Shown here piece by piece: positions 55,008 to 63,153 of a DNA stretch of 64,000 nt. Under the pieces are notes generated by a model. That model was not told the DNA's origin and ran no database searches. It saw only the letters and a list, made by a program, of their open reading frames with translations. Both the position numbers and the translations under genes were made by a program. The DNA is from Melastoma dodecandrum (Eukaryota > Streptophyta > Magnoliopsida > Myrtales > Melastomataceae): NCBI GenBank assembly GCA_029817715.1, contig JARUPY010000313.1:62001-126000 (forward strand), written 5' to 3'. The stretch's first letter is position 1. Every line of letters begins with the position of its first letter.

Positions 55008-55808
55008 ATGATCCTGGTCCGCTCGGCGATCTTCCAGGTCGTCTTCTACACCACCTTCATCCTCATGATGCTGCTCGGCGCGCCGTGCCTGTTCCTGCCG
55101 CGCCGCGCGACGATGCGGCTGGTGCGCACCTGGGCCTGGGTCTCCGTAAAGCTGCTCGCCGTGATCTGCGGCACGCGCCTCGAGTTCCGCCACCTGGAGC
55201 GGCTGCCGAAGGGCGCGGCTCTCCTCGCGGTGAAGCACCAGTCCTTCCTCGAGACCTTCGCGCTGATCCTGGTGCTCGACGATTTCTCCTTCATCCTGAA
55301 GAAGGAGCTGACCGCGATCCCGTTCTTCGGCTGGTACACGCGCGCCGCCGGGCAGATCGCCCTCGACCGCAGCCGTCGCGGTGCGACGATCGCCGGGCTG
55401 CAGCGCAGCGTGCGGGCGGCGCTCGCCGCAGGGCGCCAGGTCGCCATCTTCCCCGAAGGCACGCGCAAGCCCGTGGGCGCGCCGCCCGATTACAAGGCCG
55501 GGGTCGCGGCGCTCGTCGGTGCCTCCGGCATGGCCTGCATCCCCGTCGCGCTGAACTCCGGCGTGTTCTGGCCGCGCCGCGGCATCCTGCGCCGGCCCGG
55601 CACGATCGTGTTCGACTTCCTGCCGCCGATCGAGCCGGGGCTCGGCAAGCGCGCGTTCATGGCGGCGCTGGAAGCGGCGATCGAGCCGGCCACGGACGCC
55701 CTCGTCGCGGAGGCGCTGGCCAACGACGCGAGCCTGAGGACGGTCGTGCCGCAGCCCGCCGCCTCGCGCTGCGCCGACAAGGCCGGGAACTCGCCCGCCC
55801 CCGCTTGA
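55008..55808 (+). CDS. 1-acyl-sn-glycerol-3-phosphate acyltransferase, PlsC-like
   Basis: Adds the second acyl chain to lysophosphatidate, forming phosphatidate at the inner membrane. The 266 residues start with an N-terminal hydrophobic anchor (about 5-30). The catalytic motif is HQSFLE at 77-82, which gives HX4E rather than the usual HX4D. Next come LKKELTAIPFFGWY, the second motif, and FPEGTRKP at about 148-155, the phosphate-binding third. Pro-containing IPVALNSG is the fourth. All other motifs are intact, so it is probably active. The ATG at 55008 follows a weak ribosome site. Confidence 0.9.
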   Translation: MILVRSAIFQVVFYTTFILMMLLGAPCLFLPRRATMRLVRTWAWVSVKLLAVICGTRLEFRHLERLPKGAALLAVKHQSFLETFALILVLDDFSFILKKELTAIPFFGWYTRAAGQIALDRSRRGATIAGLQRSVRAALAAGRQVAIFPEGTRKPVGAPPDYKAGVAALVGASGMACIPVALNSGVFWPRRGILRRPGTIVFDFLPPIEPGLGKRAFMAALEAAIEPATDALVAEALANDASLRTVVPQPAASRCADKAGNSPAPA

Positions 55809-55862
55809 GCTTGACTTGTTTGTGATTTGTTCTATTCTTGTTCCCAAGACGAGGGGGCTGGG

Positions 55863-56276
55863 ATGGTTGTGCTCGACAGCGCGGTGATCTTCGACATGGC
55901 GCCCGCCGCCGGCGCGCTCGCGAGCCTTCGCACGCACGCCCTCCGCGACGGCTTCCATGCCTGGCACGGCGCCTCCGGCCGCCGCTACGTCGCCTCGGTC
56001 TTCCCGCTCGACGCCGGCGCGCGGGATGCCGGCCTGCCGGCGTTCGAGGCCTTCGTGCTGATCGCCGCGACCAGCGACGGCGCCCGCCGCGTGGCGCGCA
56101 GCATCGAGACGATCGAATGGGGTTCGGCCCGCCACCGCGCGGTGGCCGCCGCCATCGCCGACGGCGTCGAGGAATGGCACGTGCACCTGCTCGGCGGCAC
56201 CCGCTGCGAGCGCGAGGCGATCGCCGCCGACCTGCGCGCCGCGGCCGGCCTCGGCGTGCTCGCCCGCACGGCGTAA
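55863..56276 (+). CDS. Conserved-looking protein of unknown function
   Basis: A 137-residue soluble protein. I do not recognise a family. It contains DGFHAWHGASGRRYVASVFPLD in two runs, AFEAFVLIAATSDGARRV, and EEWHVHLLGGTRCEREAIAADL with a single cysteine. The strong ribosome site GAGGGGGCTGGG precedes ATG 55863. Codon use is like the neighbours. The WHVHLL and FHAWH segments place several histidines near aromatic residues, which might bind a ligand or metal, but this is a guess. It lies 82 bp before the GH13 gene. Confidence 0.65.
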   Translation: MVVLDSAVIFDMAPAAGALASLRTHALRDGFHAWHGASGRRYVASVFPLDAGARDAGLPAFEAFVLIAATSDGARRVARSIETIEWGSARHRAVAAAIADGVEEWHVHLLGGTRCEREAIAADLRAAAGLGVLARTA

Positions 56277-56358
56277 GGCACCGGCAAAGCCCGAACCAAG
56301 GCTTCATCGCCTCGACGCAATCGCGTGCTTCCTCGAAGGCGAGCACGGAGCGCGGCGC

Positions 56359-57954
56359 ATGGCATCCTCGGACGGCACGAGCCATTGGTGGCAGCGCGCC
56401 ATCATCTACCAGGTCTATCCGCGCTCGTTCCAGGACAGCGACGGCGACGGGATCGGCGACCTCGAGGGGATCCGCCGCCGCCTCGACCATCTGCAGCATC
56501 TCGGCATCGACACGGTGTGGCTGTCGCCGATCTATCCCTCGCCGATGGCCGATTTCGGCTACGACGTCGCCGACTACGGCGACATCGACGGGCGTTTCGG
56601 CACGATGGCGGATTTCGACCGCCTGATCGCCGACATCCACGCGCGCGGCATGAAGCTCGTGCTCGACTTCGTGCCGAACCATTCGTCGGACCGGCATCCG
56701 TGGTTCGTGCAGAGCCGCGCCGCGCGCACCAACCCGAAGCGCGACTGGTACATCTGGCGCGATCCGAAACCCGACGGTTCGCCGCCCAACAACTGGATGT
56801 CGCATTTCGGCGGCCCGACCTGGACCTTCGACGAGGGCACCGGCCAGTACTACCTGCATTCGTTCCTGAAGGAGCAGCCCGACCTCAACTGGCGCAACCC
56901 GCAGGTCAAGCAGGCGATGTTCGACGTGCTGCGCTTCTGGCTCGGCAAGGGCGTCGACGGCTTCCGCGTCGACGTCATCTGGTGCCTGATCAAGGACGAG
57001 CAGCTGCGCGACAACCCGCCGAACCCCGCCTGGAAACCCGGCATGGGCGATCGCGAACGGCTGCACTCGATCCACGAATGCGACCAGCCGGAGATGATGG
57101 GGCTCGTCGCCGAGATGCGCGGCGCGCTCGACGCCTACCCCGGCGACCGGCTGCTGATCGGCGAGATCTACCTGCCGCTCGACCGTTTGGTCGCCTACTA
57201 CGGCGTCGACCTCAAGGGCGCGCAGCTTCCCTTCAACTTCCTGCTGATCGGCGCGCCGTGGGATGCCGACAGCATCGGCCGGATCGTCGCCGACTACAAC
57301 GCCGCGCTGCCGCCCGGCGCCTGGCCGAACTGGGTGCTCTCGAACCACGACAAGTCGCGCGTCGCCACGCGCATCGGGTCGGCGCAGGCGCGGGTCGCGG
57401 CGATGCTGCTGCTGACGCTGCGCGGCACGCCGACGATCTATTACGGCGACGAGATCGGCATGCTCGACACGCCGATCCCGTCGGCGCTCGTGCAGGACCC
57501 CTCGGAGAAACGCCAGCCCGGCATCGGCCTCGGCCGCGACCCGGAGCGCACGCCGATGCCTTGGGACGCCTCGCCGGCCGGCGGCTTCACCACGGGCCGC
57601 CCATGGCTGCCGCTCGGCGATCACGCCGTTCTCAACGTCGCCGCGGAAGCGCGCGATCCGCACTCGATGCTGTCGCTCTACCGCCGGCTCCTCGCGTTGC
57701 GGCGGGCGCATGCGGCGCTCGTCGGCGGCACGATCGAGGCGATCGCGGGGGGCGACGGTGTGGTCGCCTACGAACGCCGGTTCGGCGACGAACGACTAAA
57801 GGTCGTGCTCAACCTGACCGGCGAACCGCGCCACGCCGCGGGGGTCGGCGGGCGGGTCCTGCTGTCGACGACGCTGGCGCGCGACGGCGAGATCGTGTCG
57901 GGCCGCCTCAGCCTCGGCGCGGACGAGGGCGTCGTCGTGGCGCTCGAGCGCTGA
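56359..57954 (+). CDS. GH13 alpha-glucosidase-type enzyme
   Basis: Retaining glycoside hydrolase, 531 residues, cytosolic. The start WWQRAIIYQVYPRSFQDSDG and the calcium-site loop DGDGIGDLEGI identify subfamily GH13_23-like alpha-glucosidases. Catalytic residues: nucleophile D205 in GFRVDVIW, acid/base E269 in LIGEIYLP, and D331 in SNHDKSR. The barrel is followed by a C-terminal beta domain (from about 460). The likely substrate is short alpha-1,4-glucosides or sucrose isomers. No transporter or LacI regulator is adjacent. Confidence 0.94.
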   Translation: MASSDGTSHWWQRAIIYQVYPRSFQDSDGDGIGDLEGIRRRLDHLQHLGIDTVWLSPIYPSPMADFGYDVADYGDIDGRFGTMADFDRLIADIHARGMKLVLDFVPNHSSDRHPWFVQSRAARTNPKRDWYIWRDPKPDGSPPNNWMSHFGGPTWTFDEGTGQYYLHSFLKEQPDLNWRNPQVKQAMFDVLRFWLGKGVDGFRVDVIWCLIKDEQLRDNPPNPAWKPGMGDRERLHSIHECDQPEMMGLVAEMRGALDAYPGDRLLIGEIYLPLDRLVAYYGVDLKGAQLPFNFLLIGAPWDADSIGRIVADYNAALPPGAWPNWVLSNHDKSRVATRIGSAQARVAAMLLLTLRGTPTIYYGDEIGMLDTPIPSALVQDPSEKRQPGIGLGRDPERTPMPWDASPAGGFTTGRPWLPLGDHAVLNVAAEARDPHSMLSLYRRLLALRRAHAALVGGTIEAIAGGDGVVAYERRFGDERLKVVLNLTGEPRHAAGVGGRVLLSTTLARDGEIVSGRLSLGADEGVVVALER

Positions 57955-57984
57955 CGGGAGAGGCGGCGAGAGGCCGCCTCGCCG

Positions 57985-58203
57985 TCAGAAGCAGCGATAG
58001 ACGCCGCGGCCGACGTAGGTCGCCATGTGGCCGGTATGGCGCAGGCACCAGGCCTGGTTCTGGCCGCCGAACACGCAGCGGCCGTAGACGTTGCGATGGC
58101 CGTTGGGGCCGCAGGCGCCGAGCGCGAAGGCCGGCGTCGCCACCGAGGACACGAGAGTCGAGAGGACGAGGGCGCCGATCAGCGCGGCAGACAGCTTCTT
58201 CAT
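57985..58203 (-). CDS. Small secreted Cys-rich protein
   Basis: 72 residues. MKKLSAALIGALVLSTLVSS then VATPAFA is a signal peptide. The mature protein has four cysteines in ALGACGPNGHRNVYGRCVFG, QAWCLRHTG and YRCF, enough for two disulfides. The pattern GxCGPNGHRNxxGRCxxGG recalls the short GCGxGxHRxxxGxC proteins frequent in Hyphomicrobiales; their role is unknown. GGAG precedes ATG 58203. It stands alone between a GH13 enzyme and a DegP-like protease. Confidence 0.7.
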   Translation of the reverse strand: MKKLSAALIGALVLSTLVSSVATPAFALGACGPNGHRNVYGRCVFGGQNQAWCLRHTGHMATYVGRGVYRCF

Positions 58204-58290
58204 GACGATCTCCATGGGTGTGGATGGCCATGAAACGGCTGCCCCGCGCCGACCCTACGAGCACCCGCCGAGACTTTGACGGGTCCGCGG

Positions 58291-59247
58291 CTACTTCCGC
58301 TCGCGCGGCGTGACGGTGAGCCGCTCGACGCGGCCGTTGCGCAGCACGGCGACCTCGGTCGGCCGGCCGATCGCGTCGGCGTTCAACGCCCGGATCAGGT
58401 CGTCGGCGCCGCCGACCGGCTGGCCGGCCAGCTCGAAGATCAGGTCGCCGTCCTTCAGGCCCTGCGTCGCGGCGGGACCGCCCGGCTCGAGGGCGCCGAT
58501 GCGCACGCCGCGCGGGCCGCTGCCGATCGCCACCGCGATGCGGCGCGCCACCGGCACGGTCTGCGCCTCGATGCCGAGGTGCGCGCGCCGCACGTGGCCG
58601 TGCGCGACGAACTCGCCGACGACGAACCGCGCGCTGTTGGCGGAGACGGCAAAGCACAGCCCCTGCGCGCCGCCGATCATCGCGGTGTTGATCCCGACGA
58701 CTTCGCCGGAGCCGGCGACCAGCGGGCCGCCCGAGTTGCCGGGGTTCAAGGCCGCGTCGGTCTGGATGACGTCCTCGATCAGCCGGCCGCCGTAGCCGCG
58801 CAGCGAGCGCCCGAGCGCCGACACGACGCCCGTTGTCACCGTGGATTCGAAGCCGAGCGGATTGCCGATCGCCACCACGAGATGGCCGCGGCGCAGCAGC
58901 GTCGAATCGCCGAGCCGCGCGACCGCTGTCCCCGCGGGCAGCGGCGCGCGTAGCAGCGCGAGGTCGGTGGCGGGATCGTCGCCGATCACCTCCGCGCCGG
59001 CCTCGCGGCCTTCCGTCAGCACGACGCGGACGCGCTTGGCGCCGGCAACGACGTGCGAGTTGGTGAGCACGAGGCCGTCGTCGGCGATGACGAAGCCGGA
59101 GCCGATACCGCCGCGGCCGCCCTTGGCGCCGGTCTCGATGCGGGCGACCGCCGGGCCGACGGCGTCGACGAGGTGCGCGACGGTGCGCGAGTAGGCGTCG
59201 AGCGCGGCCTCGTCCGCGCCCGTCTCAGGGATGAGCTCTGTGATCAT
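58291..59247 (-). CDS. Trypsin-like serine protease with PDZ domain (DegP/HtrA-like), no signal peptide
   Basis: A 318-residue serine protease. The triad is H65 in LTNSHVVAG, D95 in ATDLALL and S172 in NPGNSGGPLVAG. The oxyanion surrounds are standard. One PDZ domain follows at about 230-310 (RGVRIGALEPGGPAATQGLKDGD). Unlike most DegP proteins there is no signal peptide or membrane anchor at the N terminus (MITELIPETGADEAALDAYS), so it is predicted to act in the cytosol unless the start lies upstream. The gene is divergent from the metallo-beta-lactamase-fold gene. Confidence 0.9.
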   Translation of the reverse strand: MITELIPETGADEAALDAYSRTVAHLVDAVGPAVARIETGAKGGRGGIGSGFVIADDGLVLTNSHVVAGAKRVRVVLTEGREAGAEVIGDDPATDLALLRAPLPAGTAVARLGDSTLLRRGHLVVAIGNPLGFESTVTTGVVSALGRSLRGYGGRLIEDVIQTDAALNPGNSGGPLVAGSGEVVGINTAMIGGAQGLCFAVSANSARFVVGEFVAHGHVRRAHLGIEAQTVPVARRIAVAIGSGPRGVRIGALEPGGPAATQGLKDGDLIFELAGQPVGGADDLIRALNADAIGRPTEVAVLRNGRVERLTVTPRERK

Positions 59248-59398
59248 GTTCGGATGCCTTCAGCGGGCGCCGGGCGCCCTGTTTCCAAAGTGAGGTGGTC
59301 GGCAGGCCTCGCCGATTCAAGGCAGCGCCCCAGCGGTGGCGGCGCGTCTCCCGCGCCCCATATGTCGCGCACGATCGAGTTAGCTTTCAGGAGACTGC

Positions 59399-60265
59399 AT
59401 GCAGACTGCACCGACCACCCAGACGCCAGGCATCCACCGCAAGAAGATCGGCGACATCGTCGTCACCGCCATCGTCGACGGCGTGCTCCACGCCAATTTC
59501 GGGATCGTGAAGGCGATCGAGGAAGGCGAGGCCAAGCAGCAGCTCGCGACGCAGTTCCGCTCGCAGGAGCCGATCATCACGATCAACTGCTTCGTCGTCC
59601 ACACCGGCGGCAAGTGCGTGCTGATCGGTTCCGGCGCCGGCAAGAACCCGATGTTCGACGCCGGAGCCCTGCCCGCGGCGCTGAACGCGGCCGGCGTCTC
59701 GCCCGACAGCGTCGACACGATCCTGATGACCCACCTGCATCCCGATCACGCCGGCGGTCTCACCACCGAGAGCGGCGGCGCGGTGTTCCCCAATGCCGAG
59801 CTGCTGCTGCACGAGGACGAGGCGAAGTTCTGGCTGGAGACCGCCAATCCGCCGGAGGAGATGAAGTCCTACTTCGAGGCGGCGCAGACGGCCGTCGCCC
59901 CCTACAAGGCGCGGATGCGGACCTTCGCCAAGGGCGAGGTCGCGCCGGGCATCGAGGCGGAGCCGCTGCCGGGGCACACGCCCGGCCACACCGGCTTCCA
60001 CATCACCTCGGGCAACGAGCAGCTGCTGATGTGGACGGACATCGTCCACCTGCCGTTCCTGCAGACGCGCCACCCCGAGATCTACCTCGCCTTCGACGTC
60101 GATCCCGAGCAGGCCAAGGCGCATCGCAAGCGGCTGTTCGACAAGGTCGCGACCGACCGGCTGCTGGTCGCCGGCTCGCACCTCGACTTCCCGGCCTTCG
60201 CGCATCTCGAGCGCGCCGGGGACGGCTACGCGTTCATCCCCGAGGTCTGGCGCCCCTACATCTGA
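59399..60265 (+). CDS. Metallo-beta-lactamase-fold hydrolase
   Basis: A 288-residue dimetal hydrolase of the lactonase/methyl-parathion-hydrolase-like group. Metal ligands are H112, H114, D116 and H117 in THLHPDHAGG, a His in PGHTPGHTG, an Asp in MWTDIVHLP and a His in GSHLDFPAF. The strand before the first motif reads CVLIGSGAGK, where most relatives have a D-x-G-x-G; this is a mild oddity. No signal peptide. Could be a lactonase or organophosphate or ester hydrolase; the context does not help. Confidence 0.9.
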   Translation: MQTAPTTQTPGIHRKKIGDIVVTAIVDGVLHANFGIVKAIEEGEAKQQLATQFRSQEPIITINCFVVHTGGKCVLIGSGAGKNPMFDAGALPAALNAAGVSPDSVDTILMTHLHPDHAGGLTTESGGAVFPNAELLLHEDEAKFWLETANPPEEMKSYFEAAQTAVAPYKARMRTFAKGEVAPGIEAEPLPGHTPGHTGFHITSGNEQLLMWTDIVHLPFLQTRHPEIYLAFDVDPEQAKAHRKRLFDKVATDRLLVAGSHLDFPAFAHLERAGDGYAFIPEVWRPYI

Positions 60266-60316
60266 CGGCGCACACGCCAGCGGAGCACGGCGCGAGCCGC
60301 CTGCTCCGCTACGCGC

Positions 60317-60938
60317 CTAGCCGTCCGACCTGTGACCCGAGCGCTGCTCCGCCGGCGCTCGGTCCTCGCGCAGATTGAACGCGGTGTTGATCAACGCGAT
60401 GTGCGAGAACGCCTGCGGAAAGTTGCCGATCAGCCGCTGGTTCTTGACGTCGTATTCCTCCGACAGGAAGCCGAGGTCGGTGGCGATCGTGCACAGCCGC
60501 TCGAACATCTTGCGGGCGTCGTCGCGACGGCCGATCAGCGTGAGACAATCGCAGAGCCAAAAGGAGCAGGCGATGAACGCGCCCTCGCTGCCCTTCAGGC
60601 CGTCGTCGCCGTCCGTCAGGTAGCGCGCGACGAACCCGTCCTTCAGAAGGTGTTTCTCGACGGCTTCGACGGTGCGGCGGATGCGCGGGTCCTCTGGCGG
60701 CAGGAAGCCGGTGAGCGGCATCAGCAGGATCGAGGCGTCGAGCTTGTCCGAGCCGTAGGCCTGGACGAAGGCGCCGACCTTCTCGTTCCAGCCCTTCTCG
60801 CAGACGTCCGTGTGGATCGTGTCGCGCAGCTTGCGCCAGTGGTCGACGGGGCCCTGCAGGCCGAACTCCTCGACGGTCTTGATCGCGCGGTCGTAGGCGA
60901 CCCAGGCCATCACCTTCGAGTAGACGAAGTGCTGGCGC

Positions 60939-60970
<32 letters not shown>

Positions 60971-62116
60971 CTCGCACCAGACCTCGTCGAGATGCTTGAG
61001 CAGCTGGATCTGCACCGGCCAGTCGTCCTCCTCGTCGGTGAGCCCGTGCCGGCGCGCCTGGTAGAGCGCGTCGAGGATTTCGCCGTAGATGTCGATCTGC
61101 AGCTGGCCGGCGGCGGCGTTGCCGACGCGCACCGGCCGCGATCCCTCGTAGCCGGCGAGATCGAGCACGGTCTCCGGCAGGCGCTGCTCGCCGCCGATGC
61201 CGTACATGATCTGGATCTGGCCGGGGTCGCCGCCGATCGCCCGCAGCAGCCATTTGCGCCAGTTGGCGGCCTCGTTCACGTAGCCGCCGTTCATCAGCGC
61301 GAGCAGCGTGAACGTCGCGTCGCGCAGCCAGCAGAAGCGATAGTCCCAGTTGCGCTCGCCGCCGAGTTCCTCCGGCAGCGACGCCGTCGGCGCGGCGACG
61401 ATGGCGCCGGACGGTTCGTAGATCAGCGCGCGCAGCGTGATCAGCGAATGCATGACGAGATCGAGATAATCGGTCTCGCGATCGAAATGACCGGTGAAGC
61501 CGTGCCAGCGCTCGCTGGTGATCTCGAGCAGCTTGTGCGCGTCGACGGGCGGCGGCGGCTCCTGGAACGACAGGTGGTAGCCGAGCACGAACTCGACCGT
61601 CTGGCCGGCCTCGACCACGAACTCGGCGGAATGGCTGCGGACGTCCGGCTGCAGCTCGATGTTGCTGCGCATGATCAGCGCGTCGGGTCCGACGACGGCG
61701 CGCACGCTGCCGTCCTTGTCGCGGCGCACCCAGGGGATCGCCACCCCGTAGTTGGGACGGATCTGCAGTTCGGTGCGAAAGCGCAGCTGTCCGCGCAGCC
61801 CGCGGATGATCCGCACCATGTAGCAATGCGGGCGCGCGTCCGGCATCAGGTCGATGACCTCGGCGCAGCCCTCGGCCGTCTCCCAGCGCGACTCCAGGAT
61901 CAGCGTCTTCTCGCGATACTTTCGCGCGACTTTCGCGCTGGCGTCGGCGGGCGCCAGCAGCCAGCGGCCGTTCTCCTCGTCGCCGAGGATGCGCGCGAAC
62001 ATCGACGACGAGTCGAAGCGCGGCCAGCACAGCCAGTCGATCGAGCCGTCACGCCCGACGAGCGCCGCCGTCTGGCCGTCGCCGATCATCGCGTAGTCCT
62101 CGATCTTCAAGCCCAT
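60317..62116 (-). CDS. GH15-family glycoside hydrolase (glucoamylase/trehalase-like)
   Basis: An inverting hydrolase of 599 residues, cytosolic. The N-terminal beta-sandwich contains YAMIGDGQTAALVGRDGSID and WLCWPRFDSSSMFARIL. The catalytic (alpha/alpha)6 barrel shows NWDYRFCWLRDATFTLLAL, the first catalytic glutamate probably in DEGIWEVRGG, and the second in FLSEEYDVKNQRLIGNFPQA. These are the hallmarks of bacterial GH15 proteins, some of which act on trehalose. The C terminus (APAEQRSGHRSDG) is loose. Paired loosely with the GH13 gene 2.4 kb away; both suggest internal glucan or trehalose turnover. Confidence 0.92.
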
Positions 62117-62215
62117 CGCGTCATCCCCGGCCTACGACCTCGCGTGTCCGCCGTGCAAAGGAACGGCCAAGCGGCAGCAAGCGTTGCCTTACGATTACTG
62201 AATCTGGAGGCTCGC

Positions 62216-62443
62216 ATGCGTTTTCTGACCGGTTTGGCCGCGGGCATCATGCTGACCGTCGGCGCGGCCTACATCACCGACGTCATGCATTCCGCGCCCG
62301 GCCCCGACGCCCGCCCGGCGCCGCAGATGGTCAACTGGCCCGTGGTGAGCGACAACCTGCGCGGCCTCTCGACCGATGTGCAGGACGGCTGGAACCGGCT
62401 CGTCTCGGCCACCAGGCAGGTCGACAGGAAGGCGGGAATCTAG
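62216..62443 (+). CDS. Small membrane-anchored protein
   Basis: 75 residues of unknown function. An N-terminal hydrophobic anchor (MRFLTGLAAGIMLTVGAAYI) is followed by a short polar region with NWPVVSDNLRGLSTDVQDGW and a basic tail. GGAGG precedes ATG 62216. The pattern is common to short proteins in alphaproteobacteria, but no function is known. Convergent with the response regulator gene, 8 bp apart. Confidence 0.6.
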   Translation: MRFLTGLAAGIMLTVGAAYITDVMHSAPGPDARPAPQMVNWPVVSDNLRGLSTDVQDGWNRLVSATRQVDRKAGI

Positions 62444-62451
62444 CGGCCGTT

Positions 62452-63153
62452 TTACCTCGGCGCCTCGTGCCGCGGCAGCTCCAGCATGAAGCCGCGGCCG
62501 CGCACGGTGGAGATCGCCGGGCCGCCGGCCTTGGCGATGTCGGCCAGCTTGCCGCGCAGATAGCCGATGTAGACGTCGACCACGTTGAACGAGGCGCCGC
62601 CCTGCTCGAGCCACAGGCGGTCGAAGATCTCGCCGCGCGAGATCGGCTTGCCAGGGCATTCCATGAACAGGGCCAAGAGCTCCGCCTCGCGCTGGGTGAG
62701 CCGCGCGACGATGTTGCGGAAGCGGACCTGGCGCGTGTCGATGTCGAGCGTCAGGCCGCCGGCCTCGGGCAATCGCGGTGCATCGGATGCCTTATGGCGG
62801 ATGAGCTGCGCGCTCAGGCGCGCCACCAATTCGTCGAAGGCGAACGGCTTCACGATGTAGTCATCGCCGCCGGCAGCCAAGCCATCGGCGCGGTCCGACA
62901 CCTCGTCCTTGGCGCTGAGGAAGAGGATGGGGCCGTGGAAGCCCTTCTGCCGGAACGTGCGGCACAGCTCGTAGCCGGTGCCGTCGGGCAGCATCACGTC
63001 GAGCAGGATGGCGTTCGGCGTCTGGACGGCGAAATGCTGCAGAGCGTTGCCCGTCGTGTCGACCCAGGTGACCGCGAAGCCCGCGGCACCTAGCCCGCGG
63101 TCGAGCAGCGCGCCGATGTCGGGATCGTCCTCGACGACGAGAAGGACGGGCAT
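62452..63153 (-). CDS. OmpR-family response regulator
   Basis: A 233-residue two-component regulator. The receiver domain holds the acidic pair EDD at the first strand, the phosphorylation site D52 in AILLDVMLPDG and the switch lysine in YIVKPFAFDE. The C-terminal winged helix includes ARLTQREAELLALFMECPGK, SFNVVDVYIGYLRGKL and TVRGRGFML. Its ATG overlaps the kinase stop by one base (TGATG), so kinase and regulator are co-translated. Regulon unknown. Confidence 0.95.
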   Translation of the reverse strand: MPVLLVVEDDPDIGALLDRGLGAAGFAVTWVDTTGNALQHFAVQTPNAILLDVMLPDGTGYELCRTFRQKGFHGPILFLSAKDEVSDRADGLAAGGDDYIVKPFAFDELVARLSAQLIRHKASDAPRLPEAGGLTLDIDTRQVRFRNIVARLTQREAELLALFMECPGKPISRGEIFDRLWLEQGGASFNVVDVYIGYLRGKLADIAKAGGPAISTVRGRGFMLELPRHEAPR

